From Kitasatospora kifunensis (GTDB lineage: Bacteria > Actinomycetota > Actinomycetes > Streptomycetales > Streptomycetaceae), in the NCBI RefSeq assembly GCF_014203855.1, contig NZ_JACHJV010000001.1, positions 372,001 to 436,000 on the forward strand: 64,000 nt of DNA, written 5' to 3'. Below, piece after piece: positions 1 to 8,078 of the stretch. Position numbers and translations under genes: made by a program. The notes under the pieces were generated by a model. The model saw nothing but the letters and a program-made list of their open reading frames with translations, was not told the DNA's origin and made no database searches. Positions within the stretch are counted from its first letter, which is position 1; the number at the start of each line of letters is the position of its first letter.

Positions 1-291
1 CGGCGTGAACCGGTAGTGGCGGTCGGCGTACCGGACGTCGACGCGACGCGACCGCCGGCTGACGAAACCGAGGCCGGGGTCGATCGCCGCCACGCTGCCG
101 TCGACCACGAGTTCCAGCTGCGCGGCGGCGCGGGTGCCGATCGGGGAACGACGGTCGGAACCCGCGTCGGGGGTGCGCCGCAGGCTCACCGGCGGCAGCT
201 GGGAACCGGCCACCGCCACAGCGCCACCCTCGGGGTCCGCCGTCAGCTCGACGGTCCCGAAGCGGTGGTCGTCGACGAGGGCCTCGGGCAT
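1..291 (-). CDS. Unknown protein, C-terminus beyond the window
   Basis: This is the first 97 codons of a minus-strand gene running off the window. It begins MPEALVDDHRFGTVELTADP and continues with residues such as LPPVSLRRTPDAG, DRRSPIGTRAAAQLELVVDG and SRRVDVRYADRHYRFTP. The ATG lies one base after the stop of the upstream gene, so the two are probably co-translated. The alternating hydrophobic/polar pattern suggests a beta-rich domain. No signal peptide or membrane segment is seen. I do not recognise the family, and a function cannot be given from this fragment. Confidence 0.55.
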   Translation of the reverse strand, partial: MPEALVDDHRFGTVELTADPEGGAVAVAGSQLPPVSLRRTPDAGSDRRSPIGTRAAAQLELVVDGSVAAIDPGLGFVSRRSRRVDVRYADRHYRFTP

Positions 292-292
292 C

Positions 293-580
293 TCAGCCCT
301 GCCGCTCGGGCGCGGAGAAGGTCATGCTCCCGGGAGTGGGCAGTCGCCGGGCTGCCGACCGCTGCACCGGGAACTCGGCCTCGAGCAGCTCGGCTTCTTC
401 GGTCGTTTCGGGCACCTCCGGCAGTTCGGGGGCCGAGAGGAACACCGCCCGCTCCACCGGCGGCAGCCGGCGAGGCTCCGTCTGGGCGGGAGCATCGGCG
501 GCAGGCGCGGAAAAGGAGGGCAGCCCGACAGGGCGGCGATCAGCGGTCATACCCGCCAGTCTGCCAGGCGCAGCGACCAT
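293..580 (-). CDS. Small unknown Pro/Glu-rich protein
   Basis: This 95-residue protein is acidic and proline-rich in its middle (FLSAPELPEVPETTEEAELL), low in complexity and has no recognised domain. An alternative ATG at 550 (MTADRRPVG) would shorten it by ten residues, and neither start has a convincing Shine-Dalgarno sequence. It directly precedes the partial gene at 291-1 with a one-base gap, so it is probably the first gene of a small operon lying downstream of the desaturase. It may be a disordered partner of the downstream protein, but this is a guess from position only. Confidence 0.45.
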   Translation of the reverse strand: MVAAPGRLAGMTADRRPVGLPSFSAPAADAPAQTEPRRLPPVERAVFLSAPELPEVPETTEEAELLEAEFPVQRSAARRLPTPGSMTFSAPERQG

Positions 581-697
581 GATCTGCCAAGACGTCAGAT
601 CCGGGCCGTCCCAGGGCGCCTCCAGCCGGTCACCGAGCGACCCCGGCAGCGCACCCCGGAACCGGCCCCAGCCCAGCCCCGGACCGGCCTCCAGCCG

Positions 698-1741
698 CTA
701 ACGGGCCGCGCGCAGCGGGGCGCCGACCTCGTGCATGTGGCTGAACGCCTGGTGGTACGAGTCGAACAGCGACGTCTCGGTATATGGGATGCCGACCGCG
801 GCACAGTGGGCGCGGACCAGGGGCTGGGCCAGTCGCAGGTTGGGGCGCGGCATGCTGGGGAACAGGTGGTGCTCGATCTGGTAGTTCAGGCCGCCGAGGA
901 ACCAGTCGGTGAGGAGCCCGCCGCGCACGTTGCGCGAGGTGAGCACCTGGCGGCGCAGGTGGCCCCAGCCGTCGTCCTGCGAGTCGGGCATCTCCATCCC
1001 CTTGTGGTTGGGGGCGAAGGCCAGCCCGAGGTGGAGGCCGAACAGGGCGTGGTGCAGCAGGGCGAAGACCAGGGCCCGGCCCGGGGAGAAGACGGTCAGC
1101 AGCAGGGTCACGTAGCCGACCAGGTGGAGCAGCAGGAGCAGGGCTTCGACCGCGCGTTCGCGCGGCGACTGGCGCTTGAGGTCCTGGAAGCCGGAGACCT
1201 TCAGCGCGATGCCCTCCAGCAGCAGCATGGGCAGGAAGAGCCAGGCCTGGTTGCGGGTGAGCCAGCGGGCCAGGCCGGCACGCTGCTCGGCCTGGCGTTG
1301 GGTCCAGACCATGGCGCCGACGCCGACGTCCGGGTCCTTGTCCAGGTGGTTGGGATTGGCGTGGTGGCGGTTGTGCTTGTCGTTCCACCACCCGTAGCTC
1401 ATCCCGAGCAGCAGGTTGGCGTGCACCAGCCCCAGCACCCGCCCGGCCCGGCGACCGCTGGTGATCTGGGCATGGCCCGCGTCGTGGCCGATGAAGGCGG
1501 TGCGGGCCCAGCACACGGACAGCGGGAGCGCCAGCAGCAGCCCCCACCAGCTGTCCCCGACGAGCAGCAGGCCGGCGATCGTGGCGGCCAGGGTGAGCAG
1601 GTTGACGGTCGTGCCGGCCGCGTACCAACCGGTCCGGCGCTCGAGCAGCCCCTGCTCCCTGACCGCCCGCAGCAGCGGCGCGAACTCACTGCCGGCGCGC
1701 GGTGACGCGTCGGCGACGAGGGTGGTGCTGACCGGTGGCAT
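698..1741 (-). CDS. Acyl-CoA/acyl-lipid fatty acid desaturase (delta-6 type fold)
   Basis: This 347-residue membrane desaturase should introduce a double bond into acyl chains using a di-iron centre and an external electron donor. All three histidine boxes are present: HDAGH at 86-90, HNRHH at 123-127 and QIEHH at 288-292. The last form, Q-x-x-H-H, is typical of the front-end/linoleoyl-CoA desaturase group. Hydrophobic stretches at about 45-75 and 165-240 fit a four-helix membrane domain. There is no fused cytochrome b5 and no ferredoxin or reductase gene beside it. The length is normal for actinobacterial members. The regiospecificity cannot be read from sequence. Confidence 0.88.
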   Translation of the reverse strand: MPPVSTTLVADASPRAGSEFAPLLRAVREQGLLERRTGWYAAGTTVNLLTLAATIAGLLLVGDSWWGLLLALPLSVCWARTAFIGHDAGHAQITSGRRAGRVLGLVHANLLLGMSYGWWNDKHNRHHANPNHLDKDPDVGVGAMVWTQRQAEQRAGLARWLTRNQAWLFLPMLLLEGIALKVSGFQDLKRQSPRERAVEALLLLLHLVGYVTLLLTVFSPGRALVFALLHHALFGLHLGLAFAPNHKGMEMPDSQDDGWGHLRRQVLTSRNVRGGLLTDWFLGGLNYQIEHHLFPSMPRPNLRLAQPLVRAHCAAVGIPYTETSLFDSYHQAFSHMHEVGAPLRAAR

Positions 1742-2033
1742 GACGTCTCCCCATGGGTCGCTGCCGGGCCCTGATAACCCCGCAGTGGATCGTCAGTTGG
1801 CCCTCGCCTCGCAGTGACCCGTGCTGACACCATGCAACGTACGGACTCACCACCCCCCGCAACCATGGAGCCACCACCCCTATACCGACGGGGGGTTATC
1901 TCCACTTCGGAGGTGGGGCTATCTCCACCCCCGACGTGTCGGGCGTCGTGCCGCACGCGGGCCCGCCAACACAAGTGCGGCGGTGCCGAGGCGAACCTCG
2001 ACACCGCCGCACTACTGCTCGACTACCGCTCGG
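1742..2033. promoter_or_regulatory. Upstream region of the desaturase with a direct repeat
   Basis: This 292-base stretch lies between the desaturase start (minus strand) and the end of the permease gene, and no gene was found in it. It contains two near-identical 14-mers, GGGGTTATCTCCAC (1892-1905) and GGGGCTATCTCCAC (1915-1928), 23 bp apart, with a related CCCCTATACCGAC just before them. Repeats spaced about two helical turns apart upstream of a desaturase suggest an operator. No regulator gene is adjacent. Confidence 0.35.
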
Positions 2034-4475
2034 TCAGTGCTCGACCGGGCTCTCGGCCGTCGTGGGGAGCAGGGTGTAGGTCGGGTTGGCTATCGTCAGC
2101 CGCCCGTCCGTGTTGCCCACCATGCCTTCGGCGCGCAGCCGCACGCCGGGGCTGATGCCCGGCACGTCACGGCGGCCGTAGAAGATCAGGGTGATGCCGC
2201 CGGTCTCGTCGTAGAGGCGGCACTCCAGGCGGGGCACGCCCGAGACCGGGGTGAGGTTGACCGAGCGCACCTGGCCCTCGACGCCGGCCCGCTCGCGCCA
2301 GACCAGGTCCCGCATGTGGGTGACGCCGTCGGTCCGGGGCCCGGGCACGCAGGTCGTGTCGGGCGAGGTCCCGTCGGCCTGCGGGGCCTGGACGCCCTTG
2401 CCGCCGCGCGGCGCACCGATCCCGGCCGCGGGCGCGACGCCCGTCCCCTCCCTGGCCACGGTGTCCATGTCGTCGATGGCCTGGCTGACGTCGAACGGCA
2501 CGATGGTGGCCGCCACGTTGGGCAGGCGGCTGGCCGCGCCGGCGATCCGGTCGCCGACCCGCGCGTGCAGCAGCCGGCCGATGAAGGTGCCGTACGCGCG
2601 GCGCGGGATCACCAGGGTGACCCGGGTGCGGCCGTCGGCGGTGGCCCGGGCCGCGAGTTCGGCGGTGGCCCGGCGCAGACGCCGGTCCGGGCAGTCGACG
2701 ATCTCCAGCGGGACGTCCGCGGCCCGGCTCTGCTCCCACTCGGTGCGCAAACGCGCGGCATGCTTGTCGTCGACCATGAAGTGCACCGCGCGCAGCTCGG
2801 TGGGCCGCAGGCTGCGACCGTGGTGCAGCGCCCGGATCGCGGACAGGTCGAGTCGGTCGACCAGCACGAACACCGCACTGCGGTCACGGTTGGGCAGGCT
2901 GGCGGAGGCGGGCGCGGCGGCCAGCGCGGCGCTCTCGGCGCGGTAGCGGGAGTTGGTGCGGATCAGCGCCCAGACGCCGATCGGGAAGATCACCACGACC
3001 GTCCAGGCGCCCTCGGTGAACTTGGTGACCGCGAAGATCACCACGACGGCGGCCGAGGCCACCGCGGCGGCGGCGTTCACCACGACCTTCGCCATCCGGT
3101 TCTTCTCCTGGCGGCTCCAGTGGTACTTCACCAGGCCGCTGGCGGCCATCACGAAGCCGGTGAAGACGCCGATCGCGTAGAGCGACACCAGCCGGCTGAG
3201 GTCGCCGTCGGTGACCAGCAGCAGGATCAGCGAGACCCCGGTCAGCACGATGATGCCGTTGGAGAAGGCGAGGCGGTGACCGCGGATGGTCAGCTGGCGC
3301 GGCAGGAAGGAGTCCTCGGCCACGAAGCTGGCCAGGAACGGGAAGCCGTTGAACGAGGTGTTGCCGCCGGTGTAGAGGATCAGCGCGGTGGCCACCTGGA
3401 CGAAGGCGAACATCACCGAGCCGAAGCCGCTCTGGCCGAAGACCAGGTGCGCCTCCTGGGCGAGCACGGTCGGGCTGCCCGAGCTGAACGGCACGGCGTG
3501 GGTCTTCCAGGCCAGCACCGAGACGCCGAGCACCAGCGCGCCGAGCGTGGCGCTCATGATCACCAGGGTGCGGCGGGCGTTGTTGCCCTGCGGCTCGCGG
3601 AACGCGCTGACGCCGTTGGAGATGGCCTCCAGGCCGGTCAGCGAGGAGCCGCCGTTGGCGAAGGCGCGCGCCAGCACGAACATCGAGGCGAAGGTCATCA
3701 GGCTGCCGCTCGAGGCGCCTATGTGGATCACGCCGGAGGCGTGCAGGTCGGCGTCGCTCAGCTGCGGCAGGGTGCCCGTGACCAGCCGGAAGATACCGAA
3801 GATCACGGTCAGGCCGGTGGCCAGGATGAACAGGTAGGTGGGCAGCGAGAAGGCCTTGCCGGCCTCGCGGATGCCGCGCAGGTTGCCGTAGCAGAGCAGG
3901 CAGACCACGCCGAGGGTGATGTAGAGCTTCTCCGAGTCGATGTTCGTGTGGAACAGCAGTTGGAGCAGCGAGGCCACGGCATCGGTGCCGGCCGCCGTCT
4001 GCACGGCGACCGTGACGATGTAGTCGATCAACAGCGCGACCGCGGCGACCTGTGCCACCCGCGGCCCGAAGTTCTCCCGGGCGACCACGTAGGAGCCGCC
4101 GGCCCGGGTGTACGTCATGACGACGTCGCGGTAGGAGAGCGTGAGCAGGAGCAGCAGCGCGAGGATGACGCCGGTCACCGGCATCACCAGCGCGAAGCCC
4201 AGCACACCGAAGGTGGGTACCAGCACGGTGAGCATCTGCTCGGTGCCGTACGCGCTGGAGCTGATGCAGTCGGGGGCCAGCACACCGAGCGCGATCGACT
4301 TCGAGAGCTTCTCGTTGTGCAGCTCCGAGGTCACCAGGGGCGGCCCGAGCAGCACCTTCTTCACCCGGTAGCCGAGGGTCTCGGGCAGGTCGACCGTGGG
4401 CGGTAGGACCTCGGGTCCGGTCGGCGTGCCGACAGGGCGCTGCGGCGCCGCGATAGTGACATCGTCATTTTGCAC
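2034..4475 (-). CDS. APC-superfamily (KimA-like) permease fused to a C-terminal OB-fold domain
   Basis: This is an 813-residue inner-membrane transporter. Residues of about 55-480 hold roughly 12 membrane segments of the APC fold, with the first-helix motif DCISSSAYGTEQML and a later GGNTSFNGFPFLASFVAED motif, as in the YdaO/KimA potassium/amino-acid permease group. A cytoplasmic alpha/beta region follows (FVLVDRLDLSAIRALHHGRS onward). The last 85 residues (GQVRSVNLTPVSGVPRLECR through LRAEGMVGNTDGRLTI) look like the small OB-fold protein that streptomycetes usually encode as a separate gene near such permeases, so this appears to be a gene fusion. Potassium is a plausible substrate but not proven. 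The GTG start sits almost on any Shine-Dalgarno sequence, so the 5' end is uncertain. Confidence 0.82.
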   Translation of the reverse strand: MQNDDVTIAAPQRPVGTPTGPEVLPPTVDLPETLGYRVKKVLLGPPLVTSELHNEKLSKSIALGVLAPDCISSSAYGTEQMLTVLVPTFGVLGFALVMPVTGVILALLLLLTLSYRDVVMTYTRAGGSYVVARENFGPRVAQVAAVALLIDYIVTVAVQTAAGTDAVASLLQLLFHTNIDSEKLYITLGVVCLLCYGNLRGIREAGKAFSLPTYLFILATGLTVIFGIFRLVTGTLPQLSDADLHASGVIHIGASSGSLMTFASMFVLARAFANGGSSLTGLEAISNGVSAFREPQGNNARRTLVIMSATLGALVLGVSVLAWKTHAVPFSSGSPTVLAQEAHLVFGQSGFGSVMFAFVQVATALILYTGGNTSFNGFPFLASFVAEDSFLPRQLTIRGHRLAFSNGIIVLTGVSLILLLVTDGDLSRLVSLYAIGVFTGFVMAASGLVKYHWSRQEKNRMAKVVVNAAAAVASAAVVVIFAVTKFTEGAWTVVVIFPIGVWALIRTNSRYRAESAALAAAPASASLPNRDRSAVFVLVDRLDLSAIRALHHGRSLRPTELRAVHFMVDDKHAARLRTEWEQSRAADVPLEIVDCPDRRLRRATAELAARATADGRTRVTLVIPRRAYGTFIGRLLHARVGDRIAGAASRLPNVAATIVPFDVSQAIDDMDTVAREGTGVAPAAGIGAPRGGKGVQAPQADGTSPDTTCVPGPRTDGVTHMRDLVWRERAGVEGQVRSVNLTPVSGVPRLECRLYDETGGITLIFYGRRDVPGISPGVRLRAEGMVGNTDGRLTIANPTYTLLPTTAESPVEH

Positions 4476-4480
4476 CTGAA

Positions 4481-4565
4481 CTGCTTAGCGCCTTCTTGAC
4501 GCTTTTGGCCAACTCAGAGCACCTCGGCGCGTGTTCTTGACGCGTTCTTATCGGGTTCTTATCGC
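4481..4565 (-). promoter_or_regulatory. 11-bp direct repeats upstream of the permease
   Basis: GTTCTT starts at 4533, 4544 and 4555, giving three consecutive 11-bp repeats (GTTCTTGACGC, GTTCTTATCGG, GTTCTTATCGC). Two weaker related units, CTGCTTAGCGC (4481) and CTTCTTGACGC (4492), abut the permease start. Tandem 11-bp direct repeats are the usual binding pattern of OmpR-family response regulators (PhoP, KdpE, MtrA types). This suggests two-component control of the permease. The identity of the regulator is not visible here. Confidence 0.5.
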
Positions 4566-4627
4566 CTGTGCGGACCGGCGCCGCCTCGCGCCCCCTACCG
4601 GAGGTGGCGGCGGCGATCAAGTCCATC

Positions 4628-4697
4628 TTGACCAACTCCAAGTAACTGCTTGAGATTGGAGCCGACCAGGCCTACATTCCAAGCATGTCCTTGGAAT
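4628..4697 (+). promoter_or_regulatory. Promoter and palindromic operator of the ArsR-like gene
   Basis: TTGACC (4628-4633) and TGAGAT (4651-4656) are separated by 17 bp, a fair -35/-10 pair for the rightward gene. An inverted repeat ATTCCAAG (4676-4683)/CTTGGAAT (4690-4697) brackets the ATG at 4685, and a second pair CTCCAA/TTGGAG lies just upstream (about 4637-4660). Together they look like an autoregulatory operator. The leader would be only about 20 nt with no clear ribosome binding site. Confidence 0.45.
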
Positions 4698-5416
4698 CAG
4701 CTCACCCAGAGCCTGACCCGGAGAGCTCCCCTCTTAACACGGACCGGAGTCTTAACGCGGACCGGAGTCTTAATGCGGGCCGGACTCCTAACGCGGACCG
4801 GAGTCCTAACAGCGGCCAGACCCCTGACGCGGGCCAGCGCCGCCGCCTGCTGGACGATCCACGCGCCATCCGCGCACTCGCCCACCCGATCCGCCTCCAA
4901 CTGCAGTCGATCATCGGCCGAGCCGGCCGGATCACCGCCGCGGACGCCGCCCGCGAGTTGGGCATCAGCCACGGGCTCGCCTCGCACCACCTGCGGCAAC
5001 TCGGGAAGTACGGCTTCGTGCGGCAGGTCGAGGGCGTCGACAACCGCGAACGGCCCTGGCAGCTGCAGCACACCTCGCTCAGCGCCGACGGCATCGAGGA
5101 CCAGCCCGGCGGAGCCGAGGCACTGGCCGTACTCGAACAGCTCGTGGCCGAGCGCGCGGTGGCGGAGCTCAACGGCTGGCAGCAACGACGCGCCTCCTGG
5201 CCGCCGACCTGGCGCCGGCACTCCGGAGTCACCACCAACAGCATCTACCTGACCGAGGCGGAGCTCGCCGAGCTGACGGAGACGTTCGACGCGCTCCTCG
5301 CCCGCTACCTCGAACAGCGACCGATCGACGACCTCGCCTCGCGCCCACCCGGGTCGAGGGCGGTCAACCTGACCCTCATCGTCACACCGCAGGATCCGAC
5401 CGCGGCCGAGTCCTGA
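4685..5416 (+). CDS. ArsR-like winged-helix regulator with a repetitive N-terminal tail
   Basis: This 243-residue DNA-binding protein has a winged helix at about 57-130: DDPRAIRALAHPIRLQLQSI, then ARELGISHGLASHHLRQLGK as the recognition helix and a wing ending FVRQVEGVDNRERPW. This is the layout of ArsR/helix_turn_helix_5 regulators. The C-terminal half (ALAVLEQLVAERAVAELNGW, YLTEAELAELTETFDALLAR) is helical and probably dimerises. No metal-binding cysteines are present, so it is not a classical metal sensor. Residues 17-52 are six degenerate copies of LNADRS encoded by 18-bp tandem repeats, an unusual appendage. It is divergent from the permease, with operator-like repeats between them. Confidence 0.8.
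   Translation: MSLESAHPEPDPESSPLNTDRSLNADRSLNAGRTPNADRSPNSGQTPDAGQRRRLLDDPRAIRALAHPIRLQLQSIIGRAGRITAADAARELGISHGLASHHLRQLGKYGFVRQVEGVDNRERPWQLQHTSLSADGIEDQPGGAEALAVLEQLVAERAVAELNGWQQRRASWPPTWRRHSGVTTNSIYLTEAELAELTETFDALLARYLEQRPIDDLASRPPGSRAVNLTLIVTPQDPTAAES
4733..4840 (+). repeat. Six 18-bp tandem repeats inside the ArsR-like gene
   Basis: The units start at 4733, 4751, 4769, 4787, 4805 and 4823, with consensus CTTAACGCGGACCGGAGT. The period is a multiple of three, so the frame is kept, and each unit encodes a six-residue LNADRS-like element. Units drift in sequence toward the 3' end, as expected for slippage-generated repeats. Confidence 0.85.
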
Positions 5417-5435
5417 GCCGCGGGCCGTCCCGTCG

Positions 5436-6266
5436 TTACGACGCCTCCTGCTCGGCTTCGCCCTTCGGAGCGTCGAGTTCCGGCGAGCAGAACGGACCGC
5501 CGAGATAGCGGTGGTCGAACTCCCCTACCATGTCCCCGAGTTCAGTGGCGAACTGCTCGGCATCGCACTGCGGCCGGTACCCCAGGGCGCGCGCCTGCGC
5601 CAGGCTCCACCAGGCGCGGGTGTTGGCCGAGATCCCCCACACCACCTTGAATCCCGGCTCGGGTGCGGCCAGCACCGCCTCCAGCAGCCGGGCGCAGTCG
5701 TCGGGAGCCAGCCAGGTGGCCAGCATCCGGGCGTTGAGCGGGCGTTCGAAGCAGGAACCGATCCGCAGGCAGATCACGTCCAGGCTGTACCGGTCGTGGT
5801 AGAGGCTGCCGAGCGCCTCCCCCGCGACCTTGCTGACGCCGTAGAAGGTGTCGGGGCGCGGAAAGAGGTAGTCGGCGGCCTCGCCCTGGTCGGCGGGGTG
5901 GAAGCCGACCGCGTGGTTGCTGCTGGCGAAGACGACCCTGGGCACGCCGGCCCGGCGGGCGGCCTCAAGGACGGTGTAGCTGCCGTTGATGTTGGTGTCG
6001 AGGATCTGCTCCCAGGGGCGCTCGGTACTCAGGCCGCCCAAGTGGATCACGGCGTCGACACCGGCGCAGGCCTCACGCATCGCATCGAGGTCGGTGACCG
6101 ATGCCTGGAGGGTCTCCACCGCCTCGCCGGCGCCGGGCGCCGGCAGCGGCGCGATATCAAGGAGTCTCAACAGACGTCCCGGCCGCGCGAGTCGAGGACG
6201 CATCAGCGTGCCGACCCGGCCGGCGGCGCCGGTGATCAGCAGCTGCTGGGTGGTGACGTGAGCCAT
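5436..6266 (-). CDS. udh: Uronate dehydrogenase (NAD-dependent, extended SDR)
   Basis: This 276-residue cytosolic enzyme probably oxidises galacturonate or glucuronate to the aldarolactone with NAD+. The start was set at the ATG at 6266, preceded by AAGGGG, rather than the longer frame upstream. It has the Rossmann motif TGAAGRVG (12-19), SSN at 115-117, and the YGVSK catalytic Tyr142/Lys146 pair. The block VVFASSNHAVGFHP, the block CLRIGSCFE, and WGISANTRAWW closely follow the known bacterial uronate dehydrogenase pattern, which separates it from sugar-nucleotide epimerases. No other uronate catabolism genes are adjacent. Confidence 0.82.
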   Translation of the reverse strand: MAHVTTQQLLITGAAGRVGTLMRPRLARPGRLLRLLDIAPLPAPGAGEAVETLQASVTDLDAMREACAGVDAVIHLGGLSTERPWEQILDTNINGSYTVLEAARRAGVPRVVFASSNHAVGFHPADQGEAADYLFPRPDTFYGVSKVAGEALGSLYHDRYSLDVICLRIGSCFERPLNARMLATWLAPDDCARLLEAVLAAPEPGFKVVWGISANTRAWWSLAQARALGYRPQCDAEQFATELGDMVGEFDHRYLGGPFCSPELDAPKGEAEQEAS

Positions 6267-6539
6267 GTCGGTTCGATCCCCTTCGGTCACGTGTCGCGCG
6301 GGGGTGGAGGAAAGAGCAGTTCCGTCGTCCATATACCTGGTCGCCGCGCCGCCGGACGGGCTGATCGCCGACACCCGGGCCGTCGCCGCGGCCGCTCGGA
6401 GCACTTCCTCGAAGACCGAGCGGCCCGCCGACGCGGGGTGGCGCGAACGCCCGACGGCCCGGGTCCCACTCAGCGATCGAGTCGGACCCGGGCCGTCCAG
6501 GCGTTGGGTTCCGTGCGCGGCGGCAGGTGGTGCCGGTGG

Positions 6540-6992
6540 TCAGAAGTTGAAGATCTGGCCGGTGGCACGGATCAAGTCGCACTGGTTGGTGAACGTCTGC
6601 TGGTAGGAGAGCGGTTGGCCGTTCCAGAAGCCCTGGGCGGCGGCCGTGACCGGCAGGTAGAGATCCGGGCAGACGCTGTGCGCGACCGGCAGGTCGGCGA
6701 AGTCGCCCTGTACGCCGGTCAGTCCGGCGCAGGCCGCGGCCGCGTCGGGGTGGTCGCCGCCGACGCCCGGCTGACAGCTGAGCAGCACGGTGCGCTCCCA
6801 CTGGGCCACGTTCTGGCCGTTGGCACCGGTCAGGGTGAGCACCAGCGCATCGGGCGCGGGGGTGTCCGCGGCGGGCGCCGCCACGGACGCGTGGGCGGCG
6901 GGTGCCGCTGTCGCGGGGGCGGCGGTCGCCGCACCCAGCGCCAGGGTGGCGGTGGCCGCGAGGGCAGCCGCGAGGATGTTCCTTGTACGCAT
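6540..6992 (-). CDS. Secreted SSI-type (subtilisin inhibitor) protease inhibitor with Asp at P1
   Basis: This 150-residue protein has a Sec signal peptide (MRTRNILAAALAATATLALG, cleavage in the APATAAPA region) and one SSI domain. The four disulfide cysteines are present at 73, 88, 108 and 138, matching the C35-C50 and C71-C101 pairs of SSI. The reactive loop reads VCPDLY where SSI reads MCPMVY, so P1 is Asp110 and P1' Leu111. Known SSI proteins mostly carry Met, Lys, Arg or Tyr at P1, so the target protease is unlikely to be subtilisin, trypsin or chymotrypsin. The end TNQCDLIRATGQIFNF matches the usual SSI C-terminus. In Streptomyces these inhibitors control extracellular proteases. Confidence 0.9.
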   Translation of the reverse strand: MRTRNILAAALAATATLALGAATAAPATAAPAAHASVAAPAADTPAPDALVLTLTGANGQNVAQWERTVLLSCQPGVGGDHPDAAAACAGLTGVQGDFADLPVAHSVCPDLYLPVTAAAQGFWNGQPLSYQQTFTNQCDLIRATGQIFNF

Positions 6993-7490
6993 GTCGAACT
7001 CCCTTGGTCGACTGAACGGACAGTGACCGCAGTATCACCACATGGAATTGACATGCTCATAATCGATCAACGCGAGGCGGCCAGCACCAGCCGTCCCATT
7101 TCGACCGGAACTCGTCGCCACAGCCACCCCAGCAGGCCCATCGCACCTCACCTGCCACCGGCTCCTGCGCCGCCGCCCGCCGCGAGCGCTCCAGCACCCC
7201 CGACGGCAAGCCACGCCCAAACGGCCGAGACAGCCCTCTTGCGAGGGGCCAAGGGCGCTGATCCGGGGCCGAAAATCACGGGCAGCGACCCATCGGCAAC
7301 TGAACGTTCACCTCGCGGCCTCGCGGGCGCACCGCCAGAGGGCGCCCGGTTCGCGTGACCGAGCGCCCCCAGCGGTGGCCTTCAAACGCGATCAGGAGCC
7401 CGGATACCAGAGGCCCGGACTCGGAAACTCAGCCCCGGAAGCTCGGCCCCAGAAGCTCGGACCGAGAAGCTCGGACTCAGAAGCTCGGAC
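6993..7490. repeat. Gene-free stretch with 14-bp tandem repeats
   Basis: This is a 498-base intergenic region between the SSI gene start and the LPMO stop (both minus strand). The part next to the SSI gene is its promoter region and is relatively AT-rich (7030-7070). At 7438-7500 there is a 14-bp tandem repeat: GAAGCTCG recurs at 7438, 7452, 7466 and 7480, with a degenerate copy at 7494, running into the LPMO stop codon. No coding ORF was identified. Confidence 0.6.
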
Positions 7491-8078
7491 TCAGAAGCCC
7501 AGATCGGTGCACGAGTAGAAGGCGTTCCCGGTGTCCGCGATATCCCAGACGGCGAGCAGCAGCTGGTGCCCGGTGCGGTCGGACGGCAGCGGAATCGTGT
7601 GGCTGAGGGTCGCGGGCGGCTGCGCGCCGTCCATGGGGACGGTCAGCAGCGGGGTGAGGTCGAGGTCGTCCCTGGTCAGCGGCTGGGTGGGGTCCCAGCC
7701 CTGCTTGGTGAGGAAGTAGCGGAACGAGGTGGTGGAGTGCTCCGCGGTGAAGGTCCAGGTGAGGGTGAGCGGCTGGCCGGCCGTCACCGGCGTGGTCGGC
7801 CAGTTGCCGCCGCGCGGGTCGTCCAGCTGGGCGAAGCGGTCGATGCCGCCCGAGCAGATCGTGCCGTCGGCCGGGCCCTGGTCCGGGAAGCCCTTGGGGC
7901 CCTCGACGCTCTGCGGCTCCCATTGAATGTCGCCGCAGTCGCTCACCACGTCCGCCGCGCAGAGTGCGGCGCGGCTGGGCGGGGTGGAGATGTAGCCGTG
8001 CGACTGGGCCGGGGCGGCGGTGCCCAGCAGGACGGCGAGGCCGGCCGCCAAGGCGGCCAAGGCGGTGCGTTTGCGCAT
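7491..8078 (-). CDS. AA10 lytic polysaccharide monooxygenase (chitin/cellulose active)
   Basis: This 195-residue secreted copper enzyme should cleave crystalline polysaccharide oxidatively. The start at 8078 has a strong GGAGGAG. The signal peptide ends ..APAQS before His27, so the mature protein starts HGYISTPPSR, giving the N-terminal histidine of the copper brace. The second brace histidine is His114 (TAEHSTTSF) and the axial Phe is F187 (NAFYSC). Disulfide cysteines CAADVVSDC and CSGG are present. It is a single catalytic domain without a carbohydrate-binding module, like small Streptomyces AA10 enzymes. Chitin is the likelier substrate, but the alternative is open. Confidence 0.93.
   Translation of the reverse strand: MRKRTALAALAAGLAVLLGTAAPAQSHGYISTPPSRAALCAADVVSDCGDIQWEPQSVEGPKGFPDQGPADGTICSGGIDRFAQLDDPRGGNWPTTPVTAGQPLTLTWTFTAEHSTTSFRYFLTKQGWDPTQPLTRDDLDLTPLLTVPMDGAQPPATLSHTIPLPSDRTGHQLLLAVWDIADTGNAFYSCTDLGF

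Noticed and set aside
1821..4406. 861-codon open frame antisense to the permease
   Set aside because: Mirror frame of a high-GC gene; the translation is low-complexity (H, G, D, R, Q-rich) with no domain, while the minus frame is a clear permease.
4476..4627. Possible c-di-AMP or potassium riboswitch upstream of the permease
   Set aside because: The region is explained by short direct repeats; no conserved riboswitch core or pseudoknot could be traced.
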